Shown here: one piece after another, positions 35,218-42,942 of the stretch
Layout: each line of letters begins with the position of its first letter
Numbering within the stretch: the first letter of the stretch is position 1
NCBI RefSeq assembly: GCF_035994185.1
Contig: NZ_CP108538.1
Location: 3,162,001 to 3,226,000 of the forward strand
Source of the DNA: Streptomyces sp. NBC_01217
GTDB lineage: Bacteria; Actinomycetota; Actinomycetes; Streptomycetales; Streptomycetaceae
DNA: 64,000 nt
Reading direction: 5' to 3'
The notes under the pieces: model-generated
Database searches by the model: none
What the model was told of the DNA's origin: nothing
Seen by the model: the letters and a program-made list of their open reading frames with translations, nothing else
Program-made: the position numbers and the translations under genes

Positions 35218-36711
35218 ATGGATGGACCGTCCATGCCGGAACCCCAGGCGGCACCCGTCCCGCCCCCTCCTGCTCCCGCTCCTCCCACTCCCCCGATCCC
35301 GCTCACGGAGCTGCTCGCCCGTGAGGAGCTCGGGCTGCGCCGGATCGCGGGTCCGGCCGAGGCGGAGCTGCTGTGGGTGCACACCTCGGAGATGGCCGAT
35401 CCGTATCCGTACCTGCTCGGCGGTGAGCTGCTGCTGAGCGCGGGGGTGCTGCTCAAGGACCCGGACGCGTATGTGGCCCGGCTGGTGGAGGCGGGGGCGG
35501 CGGCGCTGGGTTTCGGGGTGGCGCCGGTGTTCGACACGGTGCCGCAGGCGTTGATCGAGGCGTGCGACCGGCACGGCCTGCCGCTGGTGGAGGTGCCGCC
35601 CGAGACCCCGTTCACGGCGATCGCCCGGGCGGTGTGGCGGCTGATGGCCGAGGCACGGCTTCGCGAACTGCGCCGGGTGACCCGGGCGCAGCAGGCCCTG
35701 GCCACGGCGGCGGCCCGGCCGGACCCGATCCCCGCGGTGCTGCATCAGCTGGCGGCGCAGCTGGAGGGCCGGGCGGTGCTGCTGTCCGCGGACGGGGAGG
35801 AGCTGCACGCGGCGGGCCGCCGCCCGGCCCCCGGGTCCGCGGTGGCGCTGGCCCGGCTCACCCGGGTGGTCTCTGCGGTGACGCGCCCCGCCCCGACGTC
35901 GGCCACCGATACGTTGCGGGACGCGCACCTGTCCGCGTACGCGCTGGGCGGCGGCCAGGGTCTGGTCCTGGCCCTGGCGACGGACCGGCGCGAGGCGGGC
36001 GACCACACGATCGCGGGGGTGGCGGTCGTCCTGCTCTCGCTCCTGGCCGCCCCGCATCAGGGCGCGGACGCGGCGGGCCGGTCGGCAGCCCTCGTACGGA
36101 TGCTGCTGGGCGCGGACGCGCAGGATGTCGCACCGCTGCTCGGTGGCGGCGAGCGGTGGACGGTGGTGCACGCGCGCCGCAGCGGTGAGGGCCCGGTGGA
36201 CCCGCTCACGGCGGGCGCCCTGGGCGCCGCCCTCGGCTCGGCCCTGGTGGACGCGGGCCGGGGCGGTGACGCCGTCAGGGTGCTGGTCCCCGGCGGCGAC
36301 CGGATCACCCCGCAGCCCGGCTGGACCCTCGGCGCCTCCGCCCCCGCGCCCATCACGGCCCTCGACCTCGCCGACGGCCAGGCGTCCCGCGCCCTGGGCC
36401 GCGCCGTGGCCACCCGCACCCCGCTGGCCCACCACCACACCGACACCGGGGCGGGCCTGGCCGCCCTGATCCCCCCGGACCAGGCCGAGGCCCACGCCCG
36501 CGCCCTCCTCGCCCCGCTCACCGAGCCCCTCACCGAGACCCTGCGCTGCTGGCTCAGCCTGCACGGCAGCTGGGACCGCACGGCGACGGCCCTCCAGGTC
36601 CACCGCAACACGGTCCGCCAGCGCATCACCCGCTGCGCGGCGCTGCTGAACGCGGACCTGGACGACATGGACGTACGGACGGAGCTGTGGTTCGCACTGC
36701 GGCAGCGGTGA
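35218..36711 (+). CDS. PucR-family transcriptional regulator
   Basis: A 497-residue regulator with the PucR layout: an N-terminal purine-catabolism-type sensor domain (IPLTELLAREELGLRRIAGPAE to about residue 140), a central GGDEF-like region, and the C-terminal helix-turn-helix CWLSLHGSWDRTATALQVHRNTVRQRITRCAALL. No ribosome binding site precedes ATG 35218, but CATAAT at 35201-35206 lies 11 nt upstream, suggesting a near-leaderless message. The first 30 residues are Pro/Ala-rich. It is divergent from the symporter gene and should activate that nitrogen-catabolic group in response to its substrate. Confidence 0.88.
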   Translation: MDGPSMPEPQAAPVPPPPAPAPPTPPIPLTELLAREELGLRRIAGPAEAELLWVHTSEMADPYPYLLGGELLLSAGVLLKDPDAYVARLVEAGAAALGFGVAPVFDTVPQALIEACDRHGLPLVEVPPETPFTAIARAVWRLMAEARLRELRRVTRAQQALATAAARPDPIPAVLHQLAAQLEGRAVLLSADGEELHAAGRRPAPGSAVALARLTRVVSAVTRPAPTSATDTLRDAHLSAYALGGGQGLVLALATDRREAGDHTIAGVAVVLLSLLAAPHQGADAAGRSAALVRMLLGADAQDVAPLLGGGERWTVVHARRSGEGPVDPLTAGALGAALGSALVDAGRGGDAVRVLVPGGDRITPQPGWTLGASAPAPITALDLADGQASRALGRAVATRTPLAHHHTDTGAGLAALIPPDQAEAHARALLAPLTEPLTETLRCWLSLHGSWDRTATALQVHRNTVRQRITRCAALLNADLDDMDVRTELWFALRQR

Positions 36712-36864
36712 ACGACCGTCACCGCCGGGGCACCCGACGCCTCGTCACACGTCGGCCATAGTTGACCGATTGCCGATTTGCTGATTGCAGGAGCGATGCC
36801 CCGGTTGATAGAGATGAACAGGCGAACGACTGTTCAATCATTTCGGCTCACGGGGGGGCTCTTC

Positions 36865-37290
36865 ATGGTGGCGTGGGACATCAGGCCGCAGGGGGTGCAG
36901 GGCCAGTTGAAGGTCACGGGTACTCATGCCGGGGACCTGGAGAAGGCCCTGACGGCACTGATGGCGACCATGTCGGAGGCTGCGCAGGCGGCGGGTACGG
37001 CCGTTCCGGGCTCGCAGGCCGCGACGCCTGTGCAGGGTCCGGTGGCGCCGGGGAGGGCGCCGTTGTCGCGGAAGGCGGTAGGGCCCGTGGCGGCGGCACT
37101 GGGCGAGTACCTGGAAGAGCGCCAGAAGGATTTGAAGGCGATGGCCGAGCGCATCGAGGCGGCCATCCTGGGAGCGGTCGAAGCCACGAACGCGTACTGC
37201 GAGGGCGACCTGGAAGCGGCCAAGCACGCACAGGACGCGGCGAAGTCCGTACGCCTGGACCTCCTCAAGGACGCCGGAGAGCAGCGGTGA
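36865..37290 (+). CDS. DUF6507-type small helical protein
   Basis: A 141-residue protein resembling the DUF6507 family: WDIRPQGVQGQLKVTGTHAGDLEKALTALMATMSEAAQAAGTAV, then VGPVAAALGEYLEERQKDLKAMAERIEAAILGAVEATNAYCEGDLE. It is mostly helical with a central Pro/Gly hinge, similar in size and shape to WXG100-like partners of type VII-secreted toxins. GTG/ATG choice: ATG 36865 behind a G-rich GGGGGG (36852-36857) begins the conserved part. Its stop overlaps the start of the large toxin gene (GTGA), so it is probably the toxin's chaperone or co-secreted partner; that role is inferred. Confidence 0.75.
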   Translation: MVAWDIRPQGVQGQLKVTGTHAGDLEKALTALMATMSEAAQAAGTAVPGSQAATPVQGPVAPGRAPLSRKAVGPVAAALGEYLEERQKDLKAMAERIEAAILGAVEATNAYCEGDLEAAKHAQDAAKSVRLDLLKDAGEQR

Positions 37291-39785
37291 GCGGCAACGA
37301 TCCGGTCGACCCGGTCGGGATACCGGTCTTCACCGGCGATCTGGCCCTGCTCGACACGAAGGTGACGGCACTGTCGGGCAGCGGCGCCAGGATCGCGACG
37401 GCCGCCGGTGACGTCCACAGCAGCTTCGGCCAACTGCGCGCCTTCTACAAGGCACCCGAGGCGGAGCAGCTGTTCGCCACCACGAAGCCGGTCGCGGACA
37501 CCGGACTCGACCTGAGCTCGGACCTGTGCGTCATCGCCGGCGCGCTGGGCACCTACTCGGACGACGCCTACCCCCTGGTCGAAAAACTCAAGGAACTGAA
37601 GCGGGAAGCGGTCACCTTCCGCGTGAAGGTCGACGGCGACGACAAGTGGCGTGAGGACGGCGATCTGGTCGAGGAGAACAACAGCCGCCGCAACGAGACA
37701 GCCGAGGTCTGGGCCGCCTTCCAGGAAGTGGAACGGACCTGCCACGCCACCATCGTCGCCCTGGTCGGAGGCAAGGCCCTCAAGACGAACGACGGCTCCG
37801 CCAAACAGGGCACGTACGGCTACGACGCCGAAGCCCTCAAGCAGGCGAAGAGCCTGCCCTGGGGAGACGCGGTCCAGGAGTCGACCCCCTGGTGGCAGGT
37901 GTGGGAGCACGCCTACGACTTCGGCAAGGGCTTCGTCGTCGACGGCGTCTGGGTCACTGTCAAGGGCCTGGGCACCCTCACCGGCTTCGACGGCTGGGAC
38001 GCGGCGAAACAGGCCTGGAACGGCCTGGCCGAACTCGCCACCGGAGTCGGGATCATGCTGACCCCCGGCGCGAACATCGCCTTCTGGCTGCTCCCCGACG
38101 ACCAACTTCCCTCCTGGGTGAGGGACTCACGCACCGCGATGAAGGAGACCGGCAAGGCCCTGGTGGCCTGGGACCAATGGGGAAACAACCCCTCCCGGGC
38201 CGCAGGCGCGGTCATCTTCAACGTACTGACCACCGTCTTCACCGGCGGCAGCGGCGGAGCCGTGGCAGGCGGCGGAAAGGCCGGCATGACGGCCAAGGCC
38301 CTGTCCGCCGCAGGCAAGGCAGGCCGAATCGTCGACCCGATGACATACGTCTTCAAAGGCGCGGGCGCGGGCCTGTCAAAGATCAGCGACGTGATGACCG
38401 CCCTCAAGGGCATGGGCCGCATCGAACTCCCCCCACTCCCCGACCACGTCATCACCCTCCCCGAGGGCTCCCTCAAACTGCCCGACGGCACCGTCCACCT
38501 CCCCGAAGGCGCCACCATCCCGAACGGCGCAACCACCCTCCCGAACGGCACGATCAAGCTCCCGGAGGGGGCGGTGGCACTGCCGGAGGGCACGATCAAG
38601 TCCCCCTTCGACGAGGGCGCGCCGTACATGGACCGCGACGGCAACCTCTACAACGAGGACGGCACCCTCGCCCAACACACCGACCAGCCGGGGCAAAGCC
38701 CTCGTGTGGAGACCCCGGCCCCGATACGCGAACCGGCCCTGGTCAGCGCGGGCATCCACGCGGGCGAAAACACAGGCAACGTCATCCGCAACGGCGACAG
38801 GCTCGGAGACGTCGGCCGCACCGAAGACGGCCTCAACAACTCCACCACCAACCACACCGGGGACAAGCCTCCCAGCAGCGGCACCAACCACGTCCCGAGT
38901 GGTCACGCCGACGACCTCGGCCACGGCCCCACCGCCGGACACGAGCCGCCCACCCATCACGGTGACCGGCCCGGCGAACCTCACGACCCGACGCCCTCTC
39001 ACCAAAACGACCCCACACCGAACAGCCGTGCCGACAACGGACTGCCCCATGATCACGGCGCCCATCACTCGCATGGCGAACACGGCTCCGACGGTTCGAA
39101 CCACCACGACGGCCACGGCCCGGGCGGCGAGCCGCAAGGCAGGCCCATAGACCCTCAGCCAGGCTGGCACGGCCAGAGCGCGGACCAGATGCGTCACTAC
39201 CGGCGCCCAGCCCTGGATGTTTCGCACCTTTCTCTGGAGGATCAGCTTTCTGTTCTGGAACGCGAGTCAGCCGCCCTCGCCGACGACGCCCTTGACGCTG
39301 TGCCCGGAGCGGCACACCCCGGCCAGAACCAGCTCAACTCGGGATGCGCAGGAAGCTTCTTGCATAACAACGTGATCAACACGCACACCAGCACCACGAA
39401 AATGCACGGCCAGAATCTACCAAAAACCCATCAAGTCCTTGATGGGGTCCTAAAGGAGGTCGGCGAAAAACTTGATGCTGCTGGAATGAAAAGGGGGTTG
39501 GGTCATGGAAAATGCGCCGAGGTTTCTCTAATCAGCGACCGCTTGCATCAGCTGGACCCAACAGGATCGTCGATCCGTACAATTGATGACGCAAGAAAGG
39601 CACTCGAAGGGGGGTGTGATACATACACGGCAAATCGGAATCATCTACGATCGCTTCACTGGCGAGCTCGAACGGTCGCATGGCGACTTCCTTGCCCCGT
39701 GTTACACATGCAGGCATGTACTGCCCCAGTTCGGCATTCACGTACACTCGTAATTACTCTGCTCACGGAACGGAACGGAAGATGA
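37287..39785 (+). CDS. Large polymorphic toxin, C-terminal deaminase frameshifted
   Basis: As read, 832 codons. Residues ~1-170 form a helical WXG-like secretion region; a membrane-prone segment follows (~245-360); LPEG/LPDG/LPNG repeats occupy ~389-437; a His/Gly/Asp-rich linker runs to ~625; a YwqJ-type deaminase ends the protein, with HGKCAEVSLISDRL as the first zinc motif. After KALEGG the frame goes wrong. Dropping one G from the six at 39609-39614 restores GELERSHGDFLAPCYTCRHVLPQFGIHVHS and a TAA at 39751-39753, supplying the missing PCxxC zinc motif. The toxin is therefore probably inactive as read. The start overlaps the DUF6507 stop, and a SUKH-3 immunity gene follows. Confidence 0.8.
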   Translation: MSGNDPVDPVGIPVFTGDLALLDTKVTALSGSGARIATAAGDVHSSFGQLRAFYKAPEAEQLFATTKPVADTGLDLSSDLCVIAGALGTYSDDAYPLVEKLKELKREAVTFRVKVDGDDKWREDGDLVEENNSRRNETAEVWAAFQEVERTCHATIVALVGGKALKTNDGSAKQGTYGYDAEALKQAKSLPWGDAVQESTPWWQVWEHAYDFGKGFVVDGVWVTVKGLGTLTGFDGWDAAKQAWNGLAELATGVGIMLTPGANIAFWLLPDDQLPSWVRDSRTAMKETGKALVAWDQWGNNPSRAAGAVIFNVLTTVFTGGSGGAVAGGGKAGMTAKALSAAGKAGRIVDPMTYVFKGAGAGLSKISDVMTALKGMGRIELPPLPDHVITLPEGSLKLPDGTVHLPEGATIPNGATTLPNGTIKLPEGAVALPEGTIKSPFDEGAPYMDRDGNLYNEDGTLAQHTDQPGQSPRVETPAPIREPALVSAGIHAGENTGNVIRNGDRLGDVGRTEDGLNNSTTNHTGDKPPSSGTNHVPSGHADDLGHGPTAGHEPPTHHGDRPGEPHDPTPSHQNDPTPNSRADNGLPHDHGAHHSHGEHGSDGSNHHDGHGPGGEPQGRPIDPQPGWHGQSADQMRHYRRPALDVSHLSLEDQLSVLERESAALADDALDAVPGAAHPGQNQLNSGCAGSFLHNNVINTHTSTTKMHGQNLPKTHQVLDGVLKEVGEKLDAAGMKRGLGHGKCAEVSLISDRLHQLDPTGSSIRTIDDARKALEGGCDTYTANRNHLRSLHWRARTVAWRLPCPVLHMQACTAPVRHSRTLVITLLTERNGR

Positions 39786-40258
39786 GCTCCGAAGATTTGA
39801 CTCCTGGAGTACGCGACTGGCTAACCGCGAACGGCTGGTCGCCGGGTCGCGATATCGGAGAGCAGGCCGAAGAACTCATTCAAGTCCGGGCAGAGGATGC
39901 ACGGCGGCAAGGAGTTTCCCTGAATCCGGTACCCGCCGCAGTGCACCTCGTCCACACATATGGCTTGCTGCGTCTCACCCACCCCAGAGTGCCGGACATG
40001 GCCTGGGTAATGAAACCGACGATCGGGTACGACGGCGACGCGGCGGCCATCAAGGAACTGGCATCCGGACTCGGAAAGGAACTCTTTCCTATCGGCTACG
40101 AATCTTCGGAGTATGGAATTCTTCTGGCTGACGAGGAAGGGCGCCTATTTCACCTCCACCATACTGGAGGTTATTATTTGGGCGAGAACGCATCAGACGC
40201 TTTCTCCAGGTTTCTGAGCGGCGTATCCGACCCAGATGCGGAGGATTTCTTTGTCTGA
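39782..40258 (+). CDS. SUKH-3 domain immunity protein
   Basis: A 158-residue protein of the SUKH superfamily, SUKH-3 branch: VRDWLTANGWSPGRDIGEQAEELIQVRAEDARRQG at the N-terminus (the W.pgRd motif), a central LLRLTHPRVPDMAWVMKPTIGYDGDA and C-terminal LLADEEGRLFHLHHTGGYYLGENASDAFSRFL. Such proteins protect producers from secreted nucleic-acid-targeting toxins, often deaminases. It starts at ATG 39782, 29 nt past the restored stop of the toxin, and overlaps the following deaminase gene. It is the likely immunity for one or both flanking deaminases. Base composition here is visibly lower in GC than the core genes. Confidence 0.85.
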   Translation: MSSEDLTPGVRDWLTANGWSPGRDIGEQAEELIQVRAEDARRQGVSLNPVPAAVHLVHTYGLLRLTHPRVPDMAWVMKPTIGYDGDAAAIKELASGLGKELFPIGYESSEYGILLADEEGRLFHLHHTGGYYLGENASDAFSRFLSGVSDPDAEDFFV

Positions 40259-40637
40259 GCAGTTCCCCGCCGTAGCCTCCTCCCTACTGATCAGCGGCCG
40301 GGTAGTCAGTCACACCAGCTTGATCGGCGAAGGCACCGCAGAACTCCATCCGGCCATCAGGGCGTTCGTGAACTCACTTCCGGCGAACGTACGCAAATCC
40401 TTCACTGGCAGCTGCGCCGAAACAGCCCTCGTGTCCGACCAACTATGGGCCCTCGACTCCGCGCGAAACGACGGCCGCACGACAACCCTCGGCGAAGCGA
40501 CACCCCACTTCACGGAGTCCGCCATCGTCTCCAAGATGATTCGCGGTCACGGACACCCCGATCACGGCAAGGTCACCGCGCCGTGCAGCGTCTGCCAACT
40601 CCTTCTTCAGGAGCTGGGAGTGCGTGTGATTTCCTGA
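40251..40637 (+). CDS. Free-standing YwqJ-type deaminase
   Basis: A 128-residue protein that is just the deaminase domain: LHPAIRAFVNSLPANVRKSFTGSCAETALVSDQLWALD gives the CAE zinc/catalytic motif and VTAPCSVCQLLLQELGVRVI the PCxxC motif, so all catalytic residues are present. The TTG at 40251 is 5 nt after GGAGGA and overlaps the SUKH stop by 8 nt; an ATG at 40236 has no ribosome binding site. No secretion domain is attached. It may be an orphan toxin cassette or a standalone enzyme. It is distinct in sequence from the frameshifted deaminase upstream. Confidence 0.8.
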   Translation: MSEQFPAVASSLLISGRVVSHTSLIGEGTAELHPAIRAFVNSLPANVRKSFTGSCAETALVSDQLWALDSARNDGRTTTLGEATPHFTESAIVSKMIRGHGHPDHGKVTAPCSVCQLLLQELGVRVIS

Positions 40638-40695
40638 AGCCGCGACATCGGGTCCCGACAATAACCATGCTTCAGTTCCTGTCAGGAGGACATCT

Positions 40696-40746
40696 TTGAT
40701 CGCTACCACACCCATTGCGCGATGGCCCTTGGGCGAGTTCGAGTAG
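40696..40746 (+). other. Abortive short frame resembling the start of the next gene
   Basis: After AGGAGG, a TTG opens 16 codons reading MIATTPIARWPLGEFE and then stops. The gene at 40835 starts MIATTPVAGWTWGRDD. The matching starts suggest a degraded duplicate of its 5' end. Confidence 0.35.
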
Positions 40747-40749
40747 TAA

Positions 40750-40766
40750 CAGGGGTGCTACCCCTG
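40750..40766 (+). terminator. Small hairpin, 7-bp stem
   Basis: CAGGGGT (40750-40756) pairs with ACCCCTG (40760-40766) around GCT. It lies between the deaminase gene and the next gene. It is a weak terminator or leader structure at best. Confidence 0.3.
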
Positions 40767-40834
40767 GCCGACGCTCACGCTCACGAAGTCCTGACCATCC
40801 CGCCCAGCGGTAAGTTCATGCCGAAGGGAACACC

Positions 40835-41821
40835 GTGATCGCCACCACTCCCGTAGCTGGATGGACGTGGGGGCGCGACGACCAGGTCGGGGACAAAATC
40901 GTCGCATGCCTCCATGAACTGCTGACCGCCTACGCCGTTCTGGCGAGGCATCGATTCGCGGTCGGTCCCCCGAGCATGTCCGTGTCCGTCCACGAGGCCG
41001 GAAAGTCGAACAGCGACCTGTTCCAGGGGGATCTCAAGCCCGATGCGACGTCGCCTTCGTCGGACATCGCGCAGCGACTGGCCGGCCAGGTCGAGGCCGC
41101 ACTGCGCCCCGGGAACATCGGAAGTGTGTCCGCCCACGTCAAGAGCGGCGGCCTGATCATCAGCGGGGACAATCACGTCCGTGAGGAGGGACTGTTTTTG
41201 CTCGGAGCCTCAGCGCTTCTCGACTACGTCAGCACCAGTCTGGTGACATTCTCCGACGCCTGGATGCAGTACGACCTCAAAGGCCGCGCTCAGCCCGCCG
41301 TGCATGCCGCGAACGCCCCAGGACTGGCAGCCGCCCTTCGTGATCTCTCGGAAGCGCTCGACTCTGAGACCGACCCGGATGACCCGACCTACTTCGGCAA
41401 GCCGACCGAGACCGGCATCGAGAACCGCTTCGACCGCGACGGCACCGCATCCGATGTATGGGGCAGCTTTGAGATCCTCTACCGTTACAACAAGTTCACG
41501 CACGCGCCCGGATTCGGCCGTATCGGCTATGCGCGGTCCGCGGACGGCGAGGTCCAGTACGTCCCCGTGCGCGGCGAGCACGGGCTGCTCGGCTACCTCT
41601 GGGCCTCCGATGCGGAGAACGCCGCAAGTTTCGAGCCCCGGGATATCGGGGACGAGGAGAGCTACGCGGCCGGACTTCTATGGCTGGACCGCCTACGTTC
41701 CACGCACGACCGCGGACTGTCCCCCTCCCAAGCCCTCGCCGAACTTGCGAACTTGACGGACGACAACAGACCAAAAACACTCAGCCTGCCGATGCTGCGC
41801 GAGCTCGCGAGCGGAGACTGA
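40835..41821 (+). CDS. Unknown protein of the toxin island
   Basis: I cannot assign a family to this 328-residue protein. It begins GTGATCGCCACC after GAAGGGA. The N-terminal third is helical; the C-terminal half has FEILYRYNKFTHAPGFGRIGYARSADGEVQYVPVRGEHGLLGYLWASDAENAASFEPRD and a helix-rich end (GLLWLDRLRSTHDRGLSPSQALAEL). No signal peptide or membrane helix is evident. Directly after a toxin, a SUKH protein and a deaminase, an immunity or accessory role is plausible but unproven. Its 5' end seems partly duplicated at 40696. Confidence 0.6.
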   Translation: MIATTPVAGWTWGRDDQVGDKIVACLHELLTAYAVLARHRFAVGPPSMSVSVHEAGKSNSDLFQGDLKPDATSPSSDIAQRLAGQVEAALRPGNIGSVSAHVKSGGLIISGDNHVREEGLFLLGASALLDYVSTSLVTFSDAWMQYDLKGRAQPAVHAANAPGLAAALRDLSEALDSETDPDDPTYFGKPTETGIENRFDRDGTASDVWGSFEILYRYNKFTHAPGFGRIGYARSADGEVQYVPVRGEHGLLGYLWASDAENAASFEPRDIGDEESYAAGLLWLDRLRSTHDRGLSPSQALAELANLTDDNRPKTLSLPMLRELASGD

Positions 41822-42083
41822 ACAGCGCACTCCCGGCCTCCGCGCCAAGGAGAGTGCAACCGCTCCAGCAGATCGACGCCGACGGTCCCCGTGCGACCAA
41901 GGCGGAGGGCGCTGTCAAGATTGACGACCCTTCCGCCGACCACCGTCGCCGTGCCCGCCCAGGTGATCCATTCTGCGTCGCCCTCAGCAGGCGAGACAGG
42001 AGGGTTCCGGCCGAACGGGGCACAGCGGGGCCCGGAGGTGTACCAGGACATGTGGGGCACGCCTCCTGGGCCGGCAGGGAGGT

Positions 42084-42413
42084 TCAGGCCTGCGACTGGG
42101 GTGAGTTGCTCGCGTCACAGGCTGAAGCAGCGAGCCGGGCTCCCCGGCTCCGAGCGATCCTGTGCACATCGCGCAAGGCCTCGGCCATGCGGGCCACGAC
42201 GTAGCGGAGCTGCGCCGAAGTGACCTGGCGGTCGTCGAGCATGTCGGCGGCGTGGTCGAGCAGTTCGACAGCCATGCCGAGCTGCACGCTCTCGATGTTG
42301 TCGGCCACGCGTGAGATGTATCCGGTCCCGTCACCGATGACGTAGCAGGGCTTGCCCTCCGGGCTGGACCACGGAAGCAGTCGTGCTGAAGCGCCGGGGG
42401 TCTGAGAGATCAC
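42084..42413 (-). CDS. Small Streptomyces regulatory-cluster protein (paralogue at 61862)
   Basis: A 109-residue protein without a named family known to me: LLPWSSPEGKPCYVIGDGTGYISRVADNIESVQLGMAVELLDHAADML, then VVARMAEALRDVHRIARSRGARL. It is clearly paralogous to 61862-62230 in the second island. Proteins of this sort sit beside XRE/DUF397 pairs in Streptomyces. GTG 42413 overlaps the preceding gene's stop by 4 nt and follows GAGG with 8-nt spacing, so it is the second gene of a two-gene operon divergent from the XRE regulator. Confidence 0.7.
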   Translation of the reverse strand: MISQTPGASARLLPWSSPEGKPCYVIGDGTGYISRVADNIESVQLGMAVELLDHAADMLDDRQVTSAQLRYVVARMAEALRDVHRIARSRGARLAASACDASNSPQSQA

Positions 42414-42745
42414 GCGGGTACCTCGATGCCGTGGATCAGACGTGGCCCGACGTCGATGCCGTGCACGGCAAGCCACAACGTCCTCCGCCGCACCCGTCGG
42501 AGACGGACCTCCTCGCGCCGTTCGTGAGCGACGAGGTACGGGCGTACGAGAGGGCTGTCCTCGCCACGCAGCACGGGCGCGGGGCGCCGGTCGGGCGTGA
42601 GACATACGGCTACGGGAGGCACGGCGGGGTGCGACTCAATTGGTCGGTGACACCCCTGGGCGGGCCACAGAAGCCGCAGCAGCGGCTCGAAGATACGGGC
42701 AATACAGTGCAGCACGTCGTCAACTCCGTTGAGGTTGAAGGCCAT
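42410..42745 (-). CDS. Small Arg-rich protein upstream of the regulatory cluster
   Basis: A 111-residue protein of a type frequently found divergent from XRE/DUF397 regulator pairs in Streptomyces: FEPLLRLLWPAQGCHRPI near the N-terminus, then PAPVLRGEDSPLVRPYLVAHERREEVRLRRVRRRTLWLAVHGIDVGPRLIHGIEV. The conserved VRPYLVAHERR and LWLAVHGIDVGP blocks are distinctive. The function is unknown. ATG 42745 begins the conserved region; a longer frame to 42847 is possible. Its stop overlaps the next gene's GTG. It faces the XRE regulator across 197 nt containing a small palindrome. Confidence 0.65.
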   Translation of the reverse strand: MAFNLNGVDDVLHCIARIFEPLLRLLWPAQGCHRPIESHPAVPPVAVCLTPDRRPAPVLRGEDSPLVRPYLVAHERREEVRLRRVRRRTLWLAVHGIDVGPRLIHGIEVPA

Positions 42746-42864
42746 GCCCCTGGGCCGTGTACAGCGGTCGCGGGGGTCTTGCGGTCGCGGCCGGCCTCCA
42801 AGGACCGGTCCCATCGCGGCGACAGCGGTCGACTCTTGGACATCCACCGCTGTGTAGCGATCCG

Positions 42865-42877
42865 CTCACAGAGTGAG
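42865..42877. promoter_or_regulatory. Palindrome in the divergent regulator region
   Basis: CTCAC-AGA-GTGAG is a perfect inverted repeat, 66 nt upstream of the XRE gene and 119 nt upstream of the opposing operon. It is a candidate binding site for that regulator. Confidence 0.35.
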
Positions 42878-42942
42878 ACGTGGCGGGCTAGGCTCGCCAG
42901 GGGGTTGCAGGTGACAGAGCCGTTGTCGCACGGGAGTTGACC

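Noticed and set aside
32631..35324. Nearly 900-codon frame opposite the ureohydrolase and symporter genes
   Set aside because: It runs through two conserved genes and an intergenic gap in the wrong frame; composition is that of shadow frames.
41822..42083. Small frames after the unknown gene at 40835
   Set aside because: Both strands have short Arg/Pro-rich frames without starts or homology; treated as non-coding.
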